A stretch of DNA of 64,000 bases from Collinsella sp. AF08-23 (GTDB lineage Bacteria; Actinomycetota; Coriobacteriia; Coriobacteriales; Coriobacteriaceae). The notes under the pieces are model-generated. The model was given only the letters and a program-made list of their open reading frames with translations. It had not been told where the DNA came from and ran no database searches. The stretch covers positions 1 through 64,000 of the forward strand of contig NZ_QUHV01000008.1 of NCBI RefSeq assembly GCF_003479805.1, in the 5' to 3' direction. Positions 8,220-16,697 of this stretch are shown here, one piece after another. Position 1 is the stretch's first letter. Each line of letters begins with the position of its first letter. The position numbers were made by a program, and so were the translations under genes.

Positions 8220-9026
8220 GTGTCCTATCGCGTTTCCACGCAGGGCTACTCGGGCCCCTTCGACTTGCTGCTGCAATTGGTGACCAGGCAAAAGGTCGAT
8301 ATTGGATCTATTTCCATCGCAGAGGTCGCCGAGCAGTACTTGGCCGAGGTCGAGCGGATCGAGGCACTTGACCTCGATGTCGCGAGCGACTTTCTGCTCG
8401 TTGCCGCGACCTTGCTCGATATCAAGGCGTCTTCTCTCGTTCCCGATGACGAGCACCCGAATTCCCGCGACGACGCAGAACTCGATGATGAATTCGAGGG
8501 GCTCGACGGCGACGCGCTACGCGAAGTGCTCATCCAGCGTCTCATCGCCTACAAGCAGTTCAAGGGCGCTGCTGCGGCCCTTGGCGCGCGTATGGAGTCC
8601 GAGAACCGCATGCATCCCCGCGTTGCCGGTCCCGATCCAGAGTTCTTGAACCTCATGCCCGACTACCTCGCCGGCATCACGTTGAGGGGCTTGGCGGTCA
8701 TCTGCGCGGACTTGGACGGTAAGCGCGAGACCTTCCTGCTCGAAGCCGAACACGTCGCTCCGCACCGCATTCCCATCGAGCTCACCGTCGCCTCGGTCGA
8801 TCGGGTTACCACGGCGCGTCCCCATATGACGTTCAGGGATCTGCTCGACGGCGATGCCACCACCGAGCAGATCGTCGCCACGTTTCTCGCCATTCTCGAG
8901 CTCGCCAAGCGCGGATCGCTCCTGCTTGAGCAGGATGAGAACTTCGGCACCATTCGCATCGACCGTGTTGAGGGCGCGCCCGCGTACCACCCCGATGACG
9001 GCTCCCTCTTTGACGAGGAGGACTAA
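8220..9026 (+). CDS. scpA: Segregation and condensation protein A
   Basis: ScpA is the kleisin that bridges the SMC heads with ScpB during chromosome condensation. The 268-residue product opens with the family hallmark GYSGPFDLLLQLV and continues with SISIAEVAEQYL and the helix LDVASDFLLVAATLLDIKA. A winged helix sits at the C-terminus. GTG 8220 is chosen over ATG 8202 because AGAAGGGGGAG lies four bases upstream. The stop is followed immediately by the scpB start. A possible -10 box TAAACT lies at 8175. Confidence 0.93.
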   Translation: MSYRVSTQGYSGPFDLLLQLVTRQKVDIGSISIAEVAEQYLAEVERIEALDLDVASDFLLVAATLLDIKASSLVPDDEHPNSRDDAELDDEFEGLDGDALREVLIQRLIAYKQFKGAAAALGARMESENRMHPRVAGPDPEFLNLMPDYLAGITLRGLAVICADLDGKRETFLLEAEHVAPHRIPIELTVASVDRVTTARPHMTFRDLLDGDATTEQIVATFLAILELAKRGSLLLEQDENFGTIRIDRVEGAPAYHPDDGSLFDEED

Positions 9027-9698
9027 ATGGACAACTTGGAATCACTCGCCGAGAACTCACTGAAAGGCGCTCTCGAGGCGCTCTTGCTCGTCTCGAGCGA
9101 CCCGGTGAGCGCAAGCCAACTCTCCGCGGTGCTCGACGTTGCGCCCGGCGAGGTCGCCTCTCTGCTGGCCGAGCTCAAAGTCGAGTATGAGGAGGCGAAC
9201 CGCGGCTTTCAGCTCCGTGAGGTCGCCGGCGGATGGCGCTTGTTCACGCACCCCGCCTTCCATGAGCAGGTTGAAGCGTTCGTGTTGTCTTGGGACACCC
9301 AAAAGCTATCTCAGGCCGCGCTGGAAACGCTCGCGGTCATCGCGTACCACCAACCCGTCACACGCGAAATGGTCAAGGGCATTCGCGGCGTCAACTCCGA
9401 CGGCGTCATCTCGTCACTCGTCGACAAGGGTCTAATTCGCGAGATGGGACGCGACCCCCAGCGGGGCCAGGCCATCATCTATGGAACGACCAATGCGTTT
9501 TTGGAGAAGTTCGGCCTGCGCAGCACGCGCGATCTGCCCGATCTTGAGCAGTTCGCCCCCGATGAACAGGCGCGTCAATTTATCCGCGAGCGACTCTCGG
9601 GCCGCTCCATCCAATCGACGCTCGATGAGGTCGATGAGGACCTCGAGGAGGAGCGTGAGCTCATCGATGGGGACGTCGACGAGGATTTCGATGTGTAG
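9027..9698 (+). CDS. scpB: Segregation and condensation protein B
   Basis: This 223-residue protein has two winged-helix domains and binds ScpA as a dimer. Characteristic text includes LSQAALETLAVIAYHQPVTR and IRGVNSDGVISSLVDKGLI. The acidic C-terminal tail (about 30 residues rich in D and E) is longer than average. It abuts scpA with no gap and overlaps the pseudouridine synthase gene by eight bases, so the three are one operon. Confidence 0.93.
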   Translation: MDNLESLAENSLKGALEALLLVSSDPVSASQLSAVLDVAPGEVASLLAELKVEYEEANRGFQLREVAGGWRLFTHPAFHEQVEAFVLSWDTQKLSQAALETLAVIAYHQPVTREMVKGIRGVNSDGVISSLVDKGLIREMGRDPQRGQAIIYGTTNAFLEKFGLRSTRDLPDLEQFAPDEQARQFIRERLSGRSIQSTLDEVDEDLEEERELIDGDVDEDFDV

Positions 9699-10524
9699 CG
9701 AGCAGGGGCCGAACCGAAATACCGCGAAGGTCCACCCCGATGACGAGCGCCTCGTACCCATGCGCTTGCAGCGTTTTCTCGCGCGCGCCGGCGTGGCGAG
9801 TAGGCGAGGATCGGAAGCGCTCATGACAGCCGGCCGTGTTCGCGTTAACGGCGAGGTCAAGACCGAGCTCGGCACCAAAGTCGATCCCGCTCGTGACGCC
9901 GTCACCGTCGACGACGTCCCCGTGGTTCTGGGTCTCGGCGCGGCATATATCATGCTCAACAAACCGGCAGGGGTATTGACCACCATGAGCGATCCCCACG
10001 GTCGCCCCACCGTCGCGAATCTCGTTCCGCGCCACGCATACCCGGGTCTCTTTCCCGTTGGGAGACTCGATATGGACACCACGGGGCTGCTTCTGTTCAC
10101 CACTGATGGCGATCTGGGCCAAATGCTTTTGCATCCATCCCATCACGTGTGGAAGACCTACGTGGCCCTGGTGGACGGCGAGCTGGATGACGGCGACCTG
10201 GAGATGCTGAGGCACGGCATCACGCTCGATGACGGACCCTGTCAACCCGCCCGTTGCCGTCTCATAGGCAAGCGTGAGGCTCACGAGGTCGCGCCTCGGG
10301 GAATACCGCACGGTACTTCGGCGGTCGAGATCGCCATACGCGAGGGTCGTAAGAACCAAGTCAAGCGCATGCTTTCCAAAGTCGGACATCCGGTTCTCAG
10401 GCTCCACCGCGCGCGTTTTGGTGATCTCGACCTCGGCGATTTGCCCTCGGGGTCTTGGCGCGAATTGACCGAGTACGAAGTTTCGCTCCTCACCAATGGA
10501 CTCAAGCAGAAGGAGAACAAATGA
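9691..10524 (+). CDS. rluB: Ribosomal large subunit pseudouridine synthase (RluB/RsuA family)
   Basis: The enzyme converts uridine to pseudouridine in 23S rRNA. An S4 domain (MRLQRFLARAGVASRRGSE) is followed by the catalytic domain with motif GRLDMDTTGLLLFTTDGDL, whose aspartate is the nucleophile. KKPAG-like text (NKPAGVLTTMSD) and NQVKRMLSKVGHPVLRLHR also match the family. ATG 9691 overlaps scpB and has GAGG upstream. ATG 9760 is an alternative that removes 23 residues. The stop overlaps cmk (ATGA). Confidence 0.88.
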   Translation: MCSEQGPNRNTAKVHPDDERLVPMRLQRFLARAGVASRRGSEALMTAGRVRVNGEVKTELGTKVDPARDAVTVDDVPVVLGLGAAYIMLNKPAGVLTTMSDPHGRPTVANLVPRHAYPGLFPVGRLDMDTTGLLLFTTDGDLGQMLLHPSHHVWKTYVALVDGELDDGDLEMLRHGITLDDGPCQPARCRLIGKREAHEVAPRGIPHGTSAVEIAIREGRKNQVKRMLSKVGHPVLRLHRARFGDLDLGDLPSGSWRELTEYEVSLLTNGLKQKENK

Positions 10525-11201
10525 TCATCGCCATCGACGGACCAGCCGGATCTGGTAAATCGACGATTGCCCGAGAGGTCGCATCGCGGTTCGGCTTCTC
10601 CAAGCTCGATACGGGAGCCATGTATCGCTCCGTGGCCTTGGCCGCGCTTCGTCGCGGCATCGACCTCGCCGATGTCGATGCGGTCGCCCAGCTCGCACGC
10701 GACATACACATCACGTTCGGTGGCGAGTCGCACGGAAACGTATCGGTCTTCGTCGATGGCGAGGACGTGAGCGAGGCCATTCGCACGCCCGAGGTCGATC
10801 GCAACGTATCCGCTGCCGCTGCGAACCCCGGCGTCCGCAGCGCCATGCTCGATCCCCAGCGCCGCTTCGCCCTCGATCGCGACGTCGTGGCGGAAGGTCG
10901 CGACATCGGAACGGTCGTGTTTCCCGCGGCTGAGCTCAAGGTGTTTCTCACCGCCGACCCCCGTGAGCGCGCGCGTCGCCGTGTGCTGCAGCGTCATGAG
11001 GGCGAGCACGTTGACGAGGCCCAGATCCAGGCGGAAGTCGAGCAGACGCTCGCGGACATCGAACGCCGCGACGCACTCGACTCCCAGCGCGAAACCGCTC
11101 CTCTGGTCTGCGCCGACGATGCGGTACGCATCGATTCCACCAGCTACACCATCGAGCAGATCGTGGACAAGATCGAGCAGCTCATTGCGGAACGGAGATA
11201 G
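10521..11201 (+). CDS. cmk: Cytidylate kinase
   Basis: Cmk phosphorylates CMP and dCMP. The 226-residue product has the P-loop GPAGSGKST at residues 7-15, then KLDTGAMYRS, DRDVVAEGRDIGTVVFP and the lid-region RRRVLQR, all typical. AAGGAG lies eight bases before ATG 10521. It follows the pseudouridine synthase gene with a four-base overlap and precedes plsC by two bases. Confidence 0.95.
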   Translation: MIIAIDGPAGSGKSTIAREVASRFGFSKLDTGAMYRSVALAALRRGIDLADVDAVAQLARDIHITFGGESHGNVSVFVDGEDVSEAIRTPEVDRNVSAAAANPGVRSAMLDPQRRFALDRDVVAEGRDIGTVVFPAAELKVFLTADPRERARRRVLQRHEGEHVDEAQIQAEVEQTLADIERRDALDSQRETAPLVCADDAVRIDSTSYTIEQIVDKIEQLIAERR

Positions 11202-11203
11202 GC

Positions 11204-11941
11204 GTGGCAGGCGAGGCTAAGAAGGAAGAGCGTTCGGGCGCTTGGCACTATGACGCCCCCATGGCTGAGTTTCCCCTGCATGAACGCATGATCTATACAT
11301 TCGTCATGGCTGTCCTCTGGGTCTTTTCCAAACTCATGTGGCGTTGGCGAGTCGAGGATGCCGAGAAGCTCCACGGATCTGATGGATCGAGTGCCGTCAT
11401 CATTTGCAACCATACCTCCATGGCCGAAGTGCTGCCCATCATCACGCATGAATGGGCGGCGCATCGCAGGGTCCGTCCCATTTTCAAATCGGAATTCAAC
11501 AAGGCGGGCATCGTCCGCTGGGCGTTCGCACTGGCGGGCGGCATTCCGGTCGACCGCGGGGAAGCCGATATGAGTGCCCTTCGCGCCGCGCAACATGCCT
11601 TGCAGCGCGGAGAAGACGTGTTGATTTTCCCTGAGGGGACGAGGATTCGCACGGACGACCAGCCCGTCGAGGTGCATGGCGGCTTTGCCTTGATCGCCCA
11701 GATGGGCAAGGCGCCCGTCGCGCCTATGGCCGTCTGCGGTTTCCGCGACATCACCCCTGCGGGCAAGAAACTCATGCGACCCAAGAAATGCTGGCTCCGT
11801 GCAGGCGACAAGGTGTCTTTTGCCGACGCGCCCGAGGGTCTTAAGCGCCGTGAGCGCACCCAGTGGGTCGAGGACGAAGCTGTTCGCAGGATGTACGCCA
11901 TCCGCGACGAGCTTCGCCGCGAGCATCCTGGGAGGTACTAA
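11204..11941 (+). CDS. plsC: Lysophospholipid acyltransferase, PlsC family
   Basis: PlsC adds the second acyl chain during phosphatidic acid synthesis at the inner face of the membrane. The 245-residue product has one hydrophobic N-terminal segment. The catalytic block reads NHTSMAE, so the usual HX4D is HX4E here. The glycerol-phosphate binding block FPEGTR is intact, and GGIPVDRGEADM fits motif II. Start GTG 11204 lies two bases after cmk, and the stop overlaps ispH by one base (TAATG). The Asp-to-Glu change may be tolerated or may mark a side branch of the family. Confidence 0.85.
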   Translation: MAGEAKKEERSGAWHYDAPMAEFPLHERMIYTFVMAVLWVFSKLMWRWRVEDAEKLHGSDGSSAVIICNHTSMAEVLPIITHEWAAHRRVRPIFKSEFNKAGIVRWAFALAGGIPVDRGEADMSALRAAQHALQRGEDVLIFPEGTRIRTDDQPVEVHGGFALIAQMGKAPVAPMAVCGFRDITPAGKKLMRPKKCWLRAGDKVSFADAPEGLKRRERTQWVEDEAVRRMYAIRDELRREHPGRY

Positions 11942-12792
11942 TGGCCGATCTTAGTATCGAGGTCGCTTCCCACGCCGGCGTTTGTTACGGCGTCGAGCGG
12001 GCCCTCAAACTTGCCGCACATGCCGCCGAAAGCGCCCGCGGATCCGTCACGACGCTCGGCCCCCTCATCCATAACCCCATTGTCGTGCGCGATCTTGAGT
12101 CCGCCGGCGTGAAAGGCGCTCAGACGGTTGATGAGGTGGAGTCGGGCACGCTCATCATCCGTGCCCATGGCGTGGTTCCCCAGGTCATCGACCAAGCTCG
12201 AGCCAAAGGGCTCGAGGTCCTCGACGCCACCTGCCCGTATGTCAAGAAAGTCCACATGGCTGCCGAGAAACTCGTTCGCGAGGGGTACCAACTCATCGTG
12301 GTGGGGGAGAGCGGCCATCCTGAGGTCGAGGGGATTTTGGGGCACGCGGGAGATGCCGCACATGTCGTTTCGACACCCCATGACCTCGATGGGGTCGATC
12401 TCGCGCGCAAGGTTGGCGTCGTCGTGCAGACGACTCAAACTCCCGCCAATCTCGCCGCAATCGTGAGTGCCCTCGCGCTGCGCACCATGGATCTACGCGT
12501 GGTCAACACGATCTGCTCAGCTACGCAAGAGCGCCAGGATAGCGCCGCCGAGCTCGCATCTCGCGCCGATGTCATGATCGTCATAGGCGGCAAGAACTCG
12601 GGAAATACGCGTCGGCTCGCCGAAATCTGCATGGCTTGCTGCCCTCGCACGCACCATATCGAGGACTCCTCCGAAATTCAGCGCACATGGTTCGAAGGAG
12701 TCGCGCTTGTAGGCATCACCGCTGGCGCATCGACTCCCGGTGCCCATATCGATGCTGCGCTCGCCTGCATAAACCGCCTTTTGGAGCCCTAA
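11941..12792 (+). CDS. ispH: 4-hydroxy-3-methylbut-2-enyl diphosphate reductase
   Basis: IspH makes IPP and DMAPP in the last step of the MEP pathway, using a 4Fe-4S cluster. The 283-residue product keeps the three cluster cysteines C15, C98 and C192 (in AGVCYGV, DATCPYV and TICSATQ), and the HGV, TTQT and GGKNSGNT blocks. It overlaps both neighbours by one base (TAATG at each end). No S1 domain fusion is present. Confidence 0.95.
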   Translation: MADLSIEVASHAGVCYGVERALKLAAHAAESARGSVTTLGPLIHNPIVVRDLESAGVKGAQTVDEVESGTLIIRAHGVVPQVIDQARAKGLEVLDATCPYVKKVHMAAEKLVREGYQLIVVGESGHPEVEGILGHAGDAAHVVSTPHDLDGVDLARKVGVVVQTTQTPANLAAIVSALALRTMDLRVVNTICSATQERQDSAAELASRADVMIVIGGKNSGNTRRLAEICMACCPRTHHIEDSSEIQRTWFEGVALVGITAGASTPGAHIDAALACINRLLEP

Positions 12793-14198
12793 TGGACAAG
12801 CCCATGGTCACGGGTCCCACGGTGCCCTCATATGCGGGTACCGTCGCTCCGTACGCCCTATCAAGAGAACCTTCTTCTGACGGAGCGCTCGTGCTTTCCG
12901 TCGCCTCCGATTCCCCGGCATACGATATCGGCCTCGAGCCTGGCATGCGCGTGCTCAGCGTCAATGACCAGCCACTGACCGATATGATTGTCTGGTTGTG
13001 GGAGACCGAAGATGTCGAGGCGGAAATCGAGGTCTTCGACCCACGCGACGGTACCGTGGCCACTGCCGTCATCGAGCGATTCCCCGGAGAGGAGTGGGGT
13101 GCCGATTTCGATGGTGTGGTCTTTGACGGGATGCGCACCTGCGTGAACGCATGCATCTTCTGTTTTATGAACATGCTCCCCAAGGAAAGCCGCTCAACCC
13201 TCACCATACGCGACGACGACTACCGTCTGAGTTTTCTACAAGGCAACTTCGTCACGCTCACCAACATGTCCGACCATGAGGTTGACGACGCCATCGACAA
13301 GATGCTGTCCCCCATGAACGTGAGCCTCCACGCAATCAACCCCGATTGCCGCCGTAAGCTCATAGGTCGCAACGCCGCGCGCGGCATCGAGGTGCTCGAG
13401 CGTTTTCTCGATGCGGGTATCGAGATCCACGCCCAGATCGTCCTGTGTCCCGGCATCAACGATGGCGAAGAGCTCTTGGCCACCCTCGAGTACGTTGAGG
13501 CGCACCCCGGCATCACGAGTCTGGCAATCGTGCCCCTGGGATTTACCAAACATCAGCATCGCTTTACCGCTTCCTACTCCGATGACGTCGAGACGTCGCG
13601 CGCCGTGGTCCACATGCTTGAGCCGTTTCAGGAGCGCGCCCGCGCAACGCGGGGCAGCACGGTGTTCCAACTCGCCGATGAGTTCTACATCGACGCCGAA
13701 CTTCCCGTGCCGCCCGCAGAGACCTACGACGGGTTCCCGCAGTTCTACGATGGCATCGGCATGCTGAGGAGCTTCCTCGATGAGGTCGAACAGCTGAGGA
13801 GAAGCCGACCTGAAGACATAGCGAGGGCGGGGGAGAGACTGATTTCAGCGGACAAACGCGTCCTCATCACCTGCGGAGAGGCGGCTCAAAGCACCTTCGA
13901 CGAGTTCTGCCGACTCTTTACTCCCGCCGGCCTGATGAGTACGCACGCCATCAAGAACGAATACTTCGGCGGCAACGTCAACGTGACGGGTCTCATCTGT
14001 GCGTGCGACCTACTCGGACAGCTACCGAGGGACCTCTCCAACATCGAGGTCCTCATCCCCAACGTGATGTTCAACTACGACGGACTCACCCTCGACGGAC
14101 AAAGCCGCGAGAGCGTCACCGAAGAGCTCATCGCACGCGGAGCCATCGTCCGCTACGCCACCCCCGCGCCGAACCTCATGCTCGATACGCTGCTCTAA
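12792..14198 (+). CDS. Radical SAM protein with PDZ and DUF512 domains
   Basis: The 468-residue protein has an N-terminal PDZ-like domain (about 30-80; LEPGMRVLSVNDQPLTD), an unusual iron-sulphur motif CxxxCxxC (C117, C121, C124) and a C-terminal DUF512 domain. This matches a conserved bacterial family usually encoded beside the GTPase gene der, as here. Its substrate is not known to me. It starts one base inside the ispH stop (TAATG). No further gene follows for 458 bases. Confidence 0.85.
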   Translation: MDKPMVTGPTVPSYAGTVAPYALSREPSSDGALVLSVASDSPAYDIGLEPGMRVLSVNDQPLTDMIVWLWETEDVEAEIEVFDPRDGTVATAVIERFPGEEWGADFDGVVFDGMRTCVNACIFCFMNMLPKESRSTLTIRDDDYRLSFLQGNFVTLTNMSDHEVDDAIDKMLSPMNVSLHAINPDCRRKLIGRNAARGIEVLERFLDAGIEIHAQIVLCPGINDGEELLATLEYVEAHPGITSLAIVPLGFTKHQHRFTASYSDDVETSRAVVHMLEPFQERARATRGSTVFQLADEFYIDAELPVPPAETYDGFPQFYDGIGMLRSFLDEVEQLRRSRPEDIARAGERLISADKRVLITCGEAAQSTFDEFCRLFTPAGLMSTHAIKNEYFGGNVNVTGLICACDLLGQLPRDLSNIEVLIPNVMFNYDGLTLDGQSRESVTEELIARGAIVRYATPAPNLMLDTLL

Positions 14199-14204
14199 AC
14201 CACC

Positions 14205-14327
14205 GTTCCGCTGCCGGCTGGCATATCATCCCGTGCTCGGACAATCCTGGCTCGCACGAAGGGTCCACAGGACCCTTCGGCTCGTGCGGAACTGCGCGCG
14301 GGACGATATGCCCGCCGGCAGCGGAAC
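14205..14327 (+). repeat. Long hairpin element, copy A1
   Basis: Two 29-base arms (14205-14233 and 14299-14327) match as inverted repeats at 27 of 29 positions. They enclose a 65-base core with its own perfect ten-pair stem (CGAAGGGTCC at 14257-14266, loop ACA, GGACCCTTCG at 14270-14279). The core is 63/65 identical to that of copy A2 at 51732-51796, while the outer arms differ between the copies. It lies between the DUF512 gene and der. I know of no named family for it. Confidence 0.85.
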
Positions 14328-14346
14328 TGCGTATCGTTTGTCGTAG

Positions 14347-14427
14347 CCCGCGCTCGCACCCATATCGTCCCGCGCGCAGTTCGCGAAGCGCTGTTTGAGC
14401 ACGGGATGATATGAGTGCGAGCGCGGG
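14347..14427 (-). repeat. Long hairpin element, copy B1 (inverted, short core)
   Basis: Arms 14347-14372 and 14402-14427 match as inverted repeats at 24 of 26 positions around a 29-base core. Read on the - strand, the core begins TGCTCAAACA and ends GAACTGCGCG, like the ends of the A1 core. It is thus the same element in opposite orientation without the inner hairpin. It lies 19 bases after A1. Confidence 0.8.
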
Positions 14428-14515
14428 GGGTGGGATGGAATGTCAGCTTCGATACGTCTACGGTTCACCAAGACTTGTATTCAACGCGAGCGAAAGTAGG
14501 GGCTCAAAGCCCTGA

Positions 14516-14588
14516 GGCCTGGACATATTCTCGTAGGGTGTTTTGTGGAGCGAAGCGGAGCCACACCCGAAGAGATTATGTCCAGGCC
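14516..14588. repeat. Third long hairpin before der (C1)
   Basis: Arms of 17 bases (14516-14532 and 14572-14588) pair at 16 positions. Inside are GGGTGT (14536-14541) and ACACCC, around a stretch containing GCGAAGC, a sequence known to form a very stable mini-hairpin in DNA. A small hairpin GGGCT-CAA-AGCCC precedes it at about 14500-14512. No copy of this core was noticed elsewhere in the window. The rest of 14428-14656 shows only a weak -10 box (TAAGAT at 14620-14625) for der. Confidence 0.65.
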
Positions 14589-14656
14589 GCTGGCGTGCGT
14601 GCCCGTACCGAGCGCATGGTAAGATTCTTGCAGTTCTGACTACTCAAGGAGTACGT

Positions 14657-15994
14657 ATGTCCCGACCTATCGTCGCGATCGTCGGCCGCCCGAACGTGGG
14701 CAAGTCGACGCTCGTCAACCGTATCGCCCAGACCTCCGACGCCATCGTCCACCAAAGCCGTGGCGTGACTCGTGATCGCAGCTATCACGTGGCCGATTGG
14801 AATGGCCGCGAGTTCATGCTCGTCGATACCGGCGGTATCGAACCCATGAAGAGCGACGACGTCTTTGCCACCTCCATCCGTGACCAGGCCCTCGCCGCCG
14901 CCGAGGAGGCTGCCGTCATCCTGTTCGTCGTTGATGGCTCCATTGGCGTCACTGAAGAGGATGAGAGCGTCGCGCGCATGGTGCGCAAGCTCAAGAAGCC
15001 CACGTTCCTGCTCGTAAACAAACTCGACAATCCCGCTCGAGAGAACGACAATCTGTGGGAGTTCTACTCTTTGGGCGTGGGCGACCCGGTCACCGTGTCC
15101 GCCCTGCATGGCCATGGCACGGGTGACCTGCTCGACGAGGTCGTCGCCCTACTGCCCGAGGACACGGGTGATGAGGACACGGAGCCCGACACCCTGCGCG
15201 TCGCCATCATAGGCCGCCCGAACGCCGGCAAGTCCTCGCTGTTCAACAAGATGATCGGCAACGACCGCTCCATCGTGAGCAACGTCGCAGGCACCACGCG
15301 TGACGCCATCGACACGGTGGTCGAACGCGATGGCAAGCGCTATCGCATGGTCGATACCGCCGGCATCCGCAAGAAGAGCACCGTTTACGAGAACATCGAG
15401 TACTACTCCATGGTGCGCGGTCTGCGTGCCATCGATCGCGCCGACGTCGCGCTGCTCGTCGTCGACGCCTCCACGGGCGTCACCGAGCAGGACCAGAAGG
15501 TCGCTAATCTTGCCATCGAACGCGGGTGCGCCCTCGTGGTGCTTCTGAACAAGTGGGATCTGCTCAAGGACGACTATGAGCGCGAGGCCGTCATGGAGAC
15601 GGTCAATCGTCGTCTCACCATGGCACCGTGGGCCGAGTACCTGCGCATCTCCGCCCTCACGGGTCGCTCCGTCCACAAGATCTGGGACATGGTCGACGCC
15701 GCCGCCGAGCGCCGTGCCTCTCATATCACCACCTCGCAACTCAATCGTCTGCTCACCGATATGCGTGAGTTTGGCCACACCGTCTCCGACGGCAAACGCC
15801 GCCTCAAGATGCATTACGTCACGCAGACCGGCGAGAAGCCCCCGGCGTTCACCTTCTTTGTCAACCATACGGATCTCGTGAGCGACAACTACAAGCGCTA
15901 CATCGAGAACCGCATGCGCGCGACCTTTGATTTCAAGGGCACGCCGATCCGCCTGCGATTCCGCGCCAAGAAGAGCGACAAGGACAAGGAGTAG
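14657..15994 (+). CDS. der: Ribosome biogenesis GTPase Der (EngA)
   Basis: Der carries two tandem GTPase domains and helps 50S subunit assembly. The 445-residue product has P-loops GRPNVGKST (about 10-18) and GRPNAGKSS, the matching NKLD and NKWD base-specificity motifs, DTGG and DTAGIR switch blocks, and a C-terminal KH-like domain. AAGGAG lies about eight bases before ATG 14657. The der-plsY-gpsA order is common in bacteria. Confidence 0.96.
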   Translation: MSRPIVAIVGRPNVGKSTLVNRIAQTSDAIVHQSRGVTRDRSYHVADWNGREFMLVDTGGIEPMKSDDVFATSIRDQALAAAEEAAVILFVVDGSIGVTEEDESVARMVRKLKKPTFLLVNKLDNPARENDNLWEFYSLGVGDPVTVSALHGHGTGDLLDEVVALLPEDTGDEDTEPDTLRVAIIGRPNAGKSSLFNKMIGNDRSIVSNVAGTTRDAIDTVVERDGKRYRMVDTAGIRKKSTVYENIEYYSMVRGLRAIDRADVALLVVDASTGVTEQDQKVANLAIERGCALVVLLNKWDLLKDDYEREAVMETVNRRLTMAPWAEYLRISALTGRSVHKIWDMVDAAAERRASHITTSQLNRLLTDMREFGHTVSDGKRRLKMHYVTQTGEKPPAFTFFVNHTDLVSDNYKRYIENRMRATFDFKGTPIRLRFRAKKSDKDKE

Positions 15995-15997
15995 CAG

Positions 15998-16696
15998 ATG
16001 GCAGGCGTCCCCATTCACCCGTGGCTATTCCTCGGGTTCTGCTGTCTGCTTAACTACGCTCTCTGCGGCATCCCCTTCGGTAAGATTTTCGCAAAGAGTC
16101 TTGCCCACGTTGACCTGCAGAAGGTTGGTTCGGGCAACATCGGTACGACGAATGCCCTCCGCGCGGGCGGTCCCAAGGTTGCCGTGCTCACCCTTTTGTG
16201 TGATGTCTTGAAGGGCGTCATCTGTGTCAACCTGTCGCTCATCCCGCTTTCGGGAGTGCTCGGGCCATTCGGCGTCGAGCGCGCGGCGTTCTACCCGGGC
16301 GGCTCGCATGACTACGTTATTGCCGTGCTCGCCCTCTCGTGCGTCATCGGCCACATGTTCAGCTTCTACTTGCACTTCAAGGGCGGCAAGTCAATCGCCA
16401 CGGGGGTCGGTGTGCTGTTTGCGATCAACGTGCCTTGGGCGCTGCTTCACTTAGGCATTTTCATCGTCCTCGTCGCCATCACTAAATTCGTGAGTGTCGG
16501 CTCGATTGCCACGGCCGCTCTCGTCGGCGTCACGGCGTGCATGCTCTTCCCCCAGGCCTCCCTTACCTTCAAACTCATTATGGGATTCCTCGGGCTTCTC
16601 GTCGTATGGGCCCACCGCGGCAATATCAAGAAGCTCATGAGTGGTAGGGAATCGAAGCTCTCACTAAGCAAACGCGTCGACAAGATGGATGAGTGA
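15998..16696 (+). CDS. plsY: Glycerol-3-phosphate acyltransferase PlsY
   Basis: PlsY is an integral membrane enzyme that transfers an acyl group from acyl-phosphate to glycerol 3-phosphate. The 232-residue product shows the three family motifs: GSGNIGTTNALR, HFKGGKSIATG and AHRGNIKKL. Five or more hydrophobic segments are present. AAGGAG at the end of der precedes ATG 15998. It nearly touches gpsA, which supplies its substrate. Confidence 0.94.
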   Translation: MAGVPIHPWLFLGFCCLLNYALCGIPFGKIFAKSLAHVDLQKVGSGNIGTTNALRAGGPKVAVLTLLCDVLKGVICVNLSLIPLSGVLGPFGVERAAFYPGGSHDYVIAVLALSCVIGHMFSFYLHFKGGKSIATGVGVLFAINVPWALLHLGIFIVLVAITKFVSVGSIATAALVGVTACMLFPQASLTFKLIMGFLGLLVVWAHRGNIKKLMSGRESKLSLSKRVDKMDE

Positions 16697-16697
16697 C

